A stretch of 17,928 nucleotides of DNA from Betaproteobacteria bacterium (lineage in GTDB: Bacteria > Pseudomonadota > Gammaproteobacteria > Burkholderiales > Rhodocyclaceae), in the NCBI GenBank assembly GCA_028065725.1, contig JAPTVL010000327.1, positions 1-17,928 of the forward strand, read 5' to 3'. Below, piece after piece: positions 14,609 to 17,928 of the stretch (positions are counted from its first letter, which is position 1; each line of letters starts with the position of its first letter). A model generated the notes under the pieces. The model was given only the letters and a program-made list of their open reading frames with translations, was not told where the DNA came from and made no database searches. A program made the translations under genes and the position numbers.

Positions 14609-15211
14609 ATGCAAGCTATCAGTTCGACCAATGTGGTCGCGGCAGCATTAATTGTTCAAGTATGGCTGAGCACGTCCTTTTTTTTAACAGCGCATTTACA
14701 CAAAGACAGTCTGCCATCGATCACATTTGCAAGAAGTGATGGTGTCGAAAAATACCCGAACTTCCTGTTCGCCATATTGTCGGTGACTCTTTTCAACATT
14801 GTCCTCATCTTGTTATCCGCTGATATGTACAGACTCTGGGGGCCGGTTTTTGGAGATGCGCCGCTGCACACAATCTCAGAAGCCTCGACTCTCATGCTGG
14901 TTTTCTCGATCAACTTGTTTCTGGCGGCTTATCTGGTTTCGATGACGTCTGGAAGCCAGCAAAGCCCATTCACCCCGGCAGTTTTCACGCTACCGTCGCT
15001 CGCAATATTTTTGCGTATGACCCCGGTGTTCTTTGTTCCGTATTCAGTGTTCGCCGCAATCATTTACCTGGTGTTTTTATACCTGGGAGGAAGCAAGCGC
15101 AGCGCCGAATCGGGGGGGAGATCTGCCCGGCGGTCTTCAGCGGCATTCATGGCTCTTTCATGCTTGATGCTGACAATCATTGTTGGTTACATCACGAGGC
15201 CGATAGGGTAA
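14609..15211 (+). CDS. Five-span membrane protein behind the restriction enzyme
   Basis: A 200-residue integral membrane protein starting at ATG 14609 with a GGAGCGGAAGG ribosome binding site, 17 bases after the restriction-modification stop. Hydrophobic segments lie at about residues 8-29, 51-71, 92-112, 135-160 and 177-196. A basic Ser/Gly/Arg loop (GGSKRSAESGGRSARRSS) before the last span is probably cytoplasmic. No signal peptide beyond the first span and no known catalytic motif are seen. The close spacing suggests cotranscription with the restriction gene, so it could be an effector or accessory protein, or unrelated cargo. A 16-base tandem repeat overlaps its stop. No family recognised. 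Confidence 0.7.
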   Translation: MQAISSTNVVAAALIVQVWLSTSFFLTAHLHKDSLPSITFARSDGVEKYPNFLFAILSVTLFNIVLILLSADMYRLWGPVFGDAPLHTISEASTLMLVFSINLFLAAYLVSMTSGSQQSPFTPAVFTLPSLAIFLRMTPVFFVPYSVFAAIIYLVFLYLGGSKRSAESGGRSARRSSAAFMALSCLMLTIIVGYITRPIG

Positions 15212-15233
15212 CGAAGGGATGGGGTAACGAAGG
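15206..15233 (+). repeat. Short tandem repeat over the stop codon
   Basis: GGGTAACGAAGG occurs at 15206-15217 and again at 15222-15233, a 16-base period. The TAA of the first copy is the stop codon of the membrane-protein gene. It is probably a small duplication at the end of the cargo segment. Confidence 0.55.
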
Positions 15234-15580
15234 ATCACCAACCCCGCCAGCGCGAAGCCGCACCCTCGACATTCGATCAGAACAATTGGCGATTTACGGT
15301 GCGCAACCTGCGCACATTCCGTGAGCAGGGTTTGCGCTAGCTATGGGGTCTTGCTATCCATTCGAACGCTAGATATAGTGCGCTTGACTGCTTTTTACGC
15401 AGCCAATGACAAAAGGCCGCATGTGAGTACCAGTCACATGCGGCCCGGCAGATCACCGCAATCCCGGCGAAGTCTGCCCCCTGCTTTTTGCCAAGGTGAT
15501 TAAGCCTAGCGTCTCGCACGCTGGGTAGCAATTAGGGTTTGGTGTCCGGGTACGTTTTTTTTGACGAAAGTGAAAGCATC
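15212..15580. other. 369-base non-coding region with two inverted repeats
   Basis: No gene is supported here. It holds the tandem repeat at 15206-15233, the palindrome GTGCGCA-ACC-TGCGCAC (15299-15315), a strong 12-bp hairpin (15415-15445), and a T-run (15555-15562) shortly before the YjzC-like gene. The promoter of the 15581-16010 pair should lie here, but none was identified with confidence. Confidence 0.5.
15415..15445 (-). terminator. Minus-strand terminator-like hairpin
   Basis: A perfect 12-bp stem (arms GGCCGCATGTGA and its complement) with a 7-base loop. On the minus strand it is followed directly by TTTT, as in a Rho-independent terminator. On the plus strand it is preceded by AAAA and lacks a T run. 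No minus-strand gene is seen to its right before the integrase at 17609, so the transcript it would end is unknown. It might terminate an antisense or small RNA, or be a relic. Confidence 0.6.
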
Positions 15581-15769
15581 ATGTCAAAGCCTACGATCAA
15601 ACCCGGATCCAAGACTGGACCCACTGGCGGCATCTACCAGGAAATCGGCCCTCGGGGTGGAGCACACCCCAACTTCACGACCGTGCCTGAACACCGCAAG
15701 GCCCCGCCAACCTCGACGCCTGGCAGTCAATGGCGACTTGTGAAACCGACGCCCAAAGGGCATCGCTAA
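15581..15769 (+). CDS. YjzC-like small protein
   Basis: A 62-residue protein from ATG 15581 (an upstream in-frame GTG/ATG at 15539 is possible but lacks a better ribosome binding site). The core IKPGSKTGPTGGIYQEIGPR (residues 6-25) matches the YjzC-like pattern PGxxxPxxGxYxEIG. A Pro/Thr/Ser-rich linker and WRLVKPTPKGHR follow. The biochemical role of YjzC-type proteins is not established. The next gene starts 13 bases downstream and shares the PGxxxPxxGIY core, so the two probably function together. Confidence 0.65.
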   Translation: MSKPTIKPGSKTGPTGGIYQEIGPRGGAHPNFTTVPEHRKAPPTSTPGSQWRLVKPTPKGHR

Positions 15770-15782
15770 CAGGGAGTACATC

Positions 15783-16010
15783 ATGGCTGTTTACAAGTAT
15801 TCCCAAGTCCTCGAGCAGAGCAACCATGCGGCGTATGACCAGATTCTTCACCCTGGTACGCCGACGCCCTACAGCGGAATTTATCGATGTGAGGGCTGTG
15901 GGGTAAATGAAGTCTCAACGCGTGAGCACCCGTTGCCTCCGCAGAACCACCACCAGCACACCCTTCAACAAGGGCGGATTCTCTGGCGTTTGGCGGTCGC
16001 GACGGCGTAG
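15783..16010 (+). CDS. Small CxxC protein related to the YjzC-like neighbour
   Basis: A 75-residue protein with ribosome binding site CAGGGAGTACATC before ATG 15783. The core HPGTPTPYSGIYRCEGCGVN (residues 23-42) aligns with the PGxxxPxxGIY core of the preceding protein, followed here by C36-x-x-C39. A histidine-rich stretch (PPQNHHQH, residues 52-59) could complete a zinc site, and the end is RILWRLAVAT. A terminator hairpin follows at 16016, so the two small genes form a short operon. Function unknown. Confidence 0.65.
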   Translation: MAVYKYSQVLEQSNHAAYDQILHPGTPTPYSGIYRCEGCGVNEVSTREHPLPPQNHHQHTLQQGRILWRLAVATA

Positions 16011-16015
16011 TGAGA

Positions 16016-16055
16016 GCAAGGGGCTGTGGCGGTAGCTGCAGCCCCTTGCGCCTTT
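16016..16055 (+). terminator. Rho-independent terminator
   Basis: A perfect 11-bp stem GCAAGGGGCTG / CAGCCCCTTGC around a 12-base loop, followed by GCCTTTC. It closes the 15581-16010 pair. The T run is short (TTT). Confidence 0.65.
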
Positions 16056-16078
16056 CGTCACGTGCAACGTGAGATGCG

Positions 16079-16591
16079 ATGATGAGTCCAACTTTGCTGT
16101 CTTACATTGGTACAGGTACGGGGATCATCGGCGCTCTGACGGGTATAGCGGGTTCGGTCATGGGCTACCTGGGCCTGCGCCGCACCGGTCAAATCAAGTC
16201 CCTCGATTTGCGCCTCGAATTGCGAAAGGCCGAGAGTGACCTTCTTGGAATACTCAATGACCTGCCGGAGTTTTTGAGCCGCGCTAAACAATCGCGTTAC
16301 GCAGTCGCGTCAGCAAACGGCGGCCTTCAGTCAGGCTGGATCGTGGGCTGGACTCAAGCCTGGGAAGCAGACCTTGAAAAGATTCGCCAGCTCGAGGGCG
16401 ATCTGCCTGACCAGGGCAGTGACCTAGTCAAGGCAACCCACTACGAATTGGAATCAAGATTGGTGGTTGCTCACACTATGACTTCACAAGCGTCCGGATT
16501 GCAGGCCAAGTATCAAGCATCGATTGCGGAGGACGATGTGATGCGTCAGCGTATTCATGAGGCCGTTGCGATGAGGGCCGCAGGGCGCTAA
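16079..16591 (+). CDS. Membrane-anchored coiled-coil protein of unknown function
   Basis: A 170-residue protein starting at ATG ATG (16079 or 16082), with a weak ribosome binding site. Residues about 6-32 (LLSYIGTGTGIIGALTGIAG onward) form a glycine-rich membrane span. A long charged helical region follows (residues 40-80, LDLRLELRKAESDLLGILND), and more helix at 105-165. This membrane anchor plus coiled coil resembles effector or sensor proteins in defence islands, but no domain is recognised. It lies 70 bases after the preceding small operon and 56 bases before the next gene. Confidence 0.65.
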   Translation: MMSPTLLSYIGTGTGIIGALTGIAGSVMGYLGLRRTGQIKSLDLRLELRKAESDLLGILNDLPEFLSRAKQSRYAVASANGGLQSGWIVGWTQAWEADLEKIRQLEGDLPDQGSDLVKATHYELESRLVVAHTMTSQASGLQAKYQASIAEDDVMRQRIHEAVAMRAAGR

Positions 16592-16647
16592 CAAGTGTCT
16601 TGCCGCATCCGCTTTTTTACGTCTGAAACCTGAATTGGAAAGTTGCG

Positions 16648-17562
16648 GTGATCGTACTCAATACAGTTAAGGAGCTTGTTCGTGTCGATGCCTGGGAAGA
16701 CATCGAAAGGCGACCTGGGTTTACGACGGAGCTAGACCCCAAGGCGCACGTCCTAGAGGCCATTATCGGGCGATATGCATTCTCCAATCGAATCCGTTGC
16801 GGCCTTTCGAACTGCCATACGCCTCATGCCAAGGGCTACATCGTGGCAACAAAAGATGGCCATGAGACCAATATCGGCAAGGACTGTGGGAAAACGTACT
16901 TCGGTGTCGATTTCGAGACGTTGTCGCGGAAATTCGACCAGGACATCACAGAGAAGGAGAACAGAGACAAGCTCTGGAGCTTCAGTTTCAAACTTGAGGA
17001 GTTCAAGACGCAGGTTCACGATCTGCGCGTTGCTGATCGGGGCGGGAACTGGGTTTATAAAACGTCACGCCCGCTGATTGAACAAGACGCTAGCGTACCT
17101 GCAGAAATTGTTCGACGCATTGCTGTCATGACCAAGACGCGGCAGACGGTTCTTACGCTTGAACGTGAAGCCACCGAGCGCGAAATCGAAGAGCTGGAAA
17201 TCGCTCGTGGCCGGACTCTTCCGCGCCCTCAGTACATTGATGAACCGATTGCGGAGATCGAGGGCCTCGAAGCGCTATTTCCCGAGAATGATCTACGCAA
17301 TTTGCTCGTGATCGAGCTCGACGAGAAGATCAAGGCTTTCGAAGGCGAGAATATCGATTCGCTCACATTTGAACAACTGCGTCGGTGGGCCAAATGGATA
17401 GGTACGGTTGATGCAACTCTTCAGACTGCCGCAGCGTCACTTGAAAGTGGCAGGCGCCTGCTTCAACGGGAAAATCTGGAACCGTTCGCGCGCATCATCC
17501 GGGACCGCCGTGATGAGGCTCAGTTTGAGAAATATCTGAAGAGCTTGGAGTCCACAGGCTAA
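16648..17562 (+). CDS. 304-residue Cys/His protein of unknown function
   Basis: Starts at GTG 16648 with weak ribosome binding site GGAAAG. The N-terminal domain (about residues 25-90) has a Cys/His cluster: C51, C56-H57, H60, H72 and C80, within YAFSNRIRCGLSNCHTPH and GHETNIGKDCGKTYFG. This looks like a metal-binding or nucleic-acid-binding module, although its spacing is not a textbook zinc finger. The remainder (residues 95-300) is highly charged and mostly helical (TVLTLEREATEREIEELEIA). It is the last rightward gene before the convergent integrase, with only 46 bases between. No family recognised. Confidence 0.7.
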   Translation: MIVLNTVKELVRVDAWEDIERRPGFTTELDPKAHVLEAIIGRYAFSNRIRCGLSNCHTPHAKGYIVATKDGHETNIGKDCGKTYFGVDFETLSRKFDQDITEKENRDKLWSFSFKLEEFKTQVHDLRVADRGGNWVYKTSRPLIEQDASVPAEIVRRIAVMTKTRQTVLTLEREATEREIEELEIARGRTLPRPQYIDEPIAEIEGLEALFPENDLRNLLVIELDEKIKAFEGENIDSLTFEQLRRWAKWIGTVDATLQTAAASLESGRRLLQRENLEPFARIIRDRRDEAQFEKYLKSLESTG

Positions 17563-17608
17563 TACAGTGGTCATGCGCAGCACAGTAAGTGTCGCTAAGG
17601 CAGACTCT

Positions 17609-17928
17609 TCAAGCCCGAATTTTCACCACTTTTGCTCCCGCTCCTGCTTTGAGCTTGTCCAGGTAGTCTGCCCAGGCCTGCATCATCTCCGCGCGCTCTT
17701 CGAGGTATTTTGTGCGGTTGTAGGCGCGGCCAAGGGGGTCACGCACTGCGTGGGCAAGCTGCATTTCAATGACCTCGACCCGATGGCGCAGTTTTTCGTC
17801 CAGCAGTGTGCGTGCGGTTGCGCGGAAGCCGTGGCCGGTCACCACGTCGCCAGGGAAACCCAGGGCTCGCAGTGCGGCGGTCACCGCGTTTTCACTCATG
17901 CAACGCTCGCGAGTGCGGGGCGATGGGA
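17609..17928 (-). CDS. P4-type tyrosine integrase, C-terminal part (partial)
   Basis: The last 106 residues of a phage P4-family tyrosine recombinase, which inserts and excises mobile elements, usually at a tRNA gene 3' end. The frame stays open to the right window edge and codes for RTRERC before the internal Met at 17899, so the gene extends beyond. Diagnostic parts are MSENAVTAALRALGF, HGFRATARTLLDE (catalytic H-x-x-R box), QLAHAVRDPLGRAYNRTKYL (catalytic histidine region and nucleophilic tyrosine in AYNR) and EMMQAWADYLDKL. The tail AGAGAKVVKIRA is short and basic. Its 5' end, and probably the attachment site, lie to the right outside the window. Confidence 0.93.
   Translation of the reverse strand, partial: PSPRTRERCMSENAVTAALRALGFPGDVVTGHGFRATARTLLDEKLRHRVEVIEMQLAHAVRDPLGRAYNRTKYLEERAEMMQAWADYLDKLKAGAGAKVVKIRA

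Noticed and set aside
9392..15293. Inverted 10-base matches (AATTGGCGAT) flanking the restriction cargo
   Set aside because: Ten-base matches are expected many times by chance in 18 kb, and similarity does not extend convincingly beyond them, so no transposon ends are claimed.

Overview
The window looks like the chromosome of a GC-rich betaproteobacterium, probably of the order Burkholderiales, running into an integrated mobile element. The only clear core gene is the 3' end of acetyl-CoA synthetase (1-195). At the other end, the C-terminal part of a P4-type tyrosine integrase (17609-17928, minus strand) enters from beyond the window. Nearly everything between is accessory DNA: small orphan genes, a partition-like operon and phage-defence-type genes. 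No tRNA, rRNA, CRISPR array, complete insertion sequence or recognisable attachment-site repeat was seen. The host assignment is an inference from one gene end and base composition.

Region 1 (288-617) holds a small exported or lipoprotein gene on the minus strand. An in-frame TGA splits it, and coding-like sequence continues for 32 codons beyond the stop.

Region 2 (632-5953) is a rightward series of small backbone genes typical of integrative conjugative elements and plasmids. Most have no known function. Recognisable ones are a zinc-ribbon protein (1346-1648), a secreted two-cysteine protein (2042-2371), a 33-residue membrane peptide (2388-2489) and a DUF6573-type protein (3488-3946). Two leader-sequence families recur in front of these genes. 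One occurs four times before the starts at 1083, 2042, 4034 and 5427. The other occurs twice, each exactly 71 bases before a start (3143 and 5295). A 661-base stretch (4634-5294) carries two triplets of 17-bp iteron-like hairpin repeats with a strict 20-bp period.

Region 3 (6040-8302) is a compact operon of two unknown genes, parA, a small membrane protein and a ribbon-helix-helix protein that probably partners ParA. An inverted-repeat operator candidate lies just upstream. This looks like a partition or stability module for the element.

Region 4 (8386-15211) is defence cargo. It has a minus-strand gene resembling AbiGi/DUF2971-type abortive-infection proteins and a 1603-residue single-chain Type ISP restriction-modification enzyme of the LlaGI class, combining nuclease, helicase, methyltransferase and target recognition. 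A five-segment membrane protein of unknown function follows 17 bases behind it.

Region 5 (15212-17928) contains a non-coding stretch with a strong minus-strand terminator-like hairpin and a tandem pair of small proteins sharing a PGxxxPxxGIY core (a YjzC-like protein and a CxxC protein). It ends with an unknown membrane/coiled-coil protein, an unknown cysteine/histidine-containing 304-residue protein, and the integrase end. The best candidates for undescribed biology are the membrane protein behind the Type ISP enzyme, the AbiGi-like gene standing alone, the two 20-bp-period repeat triplets, the repeated leader families, and the two unknown genes beside the integrase.
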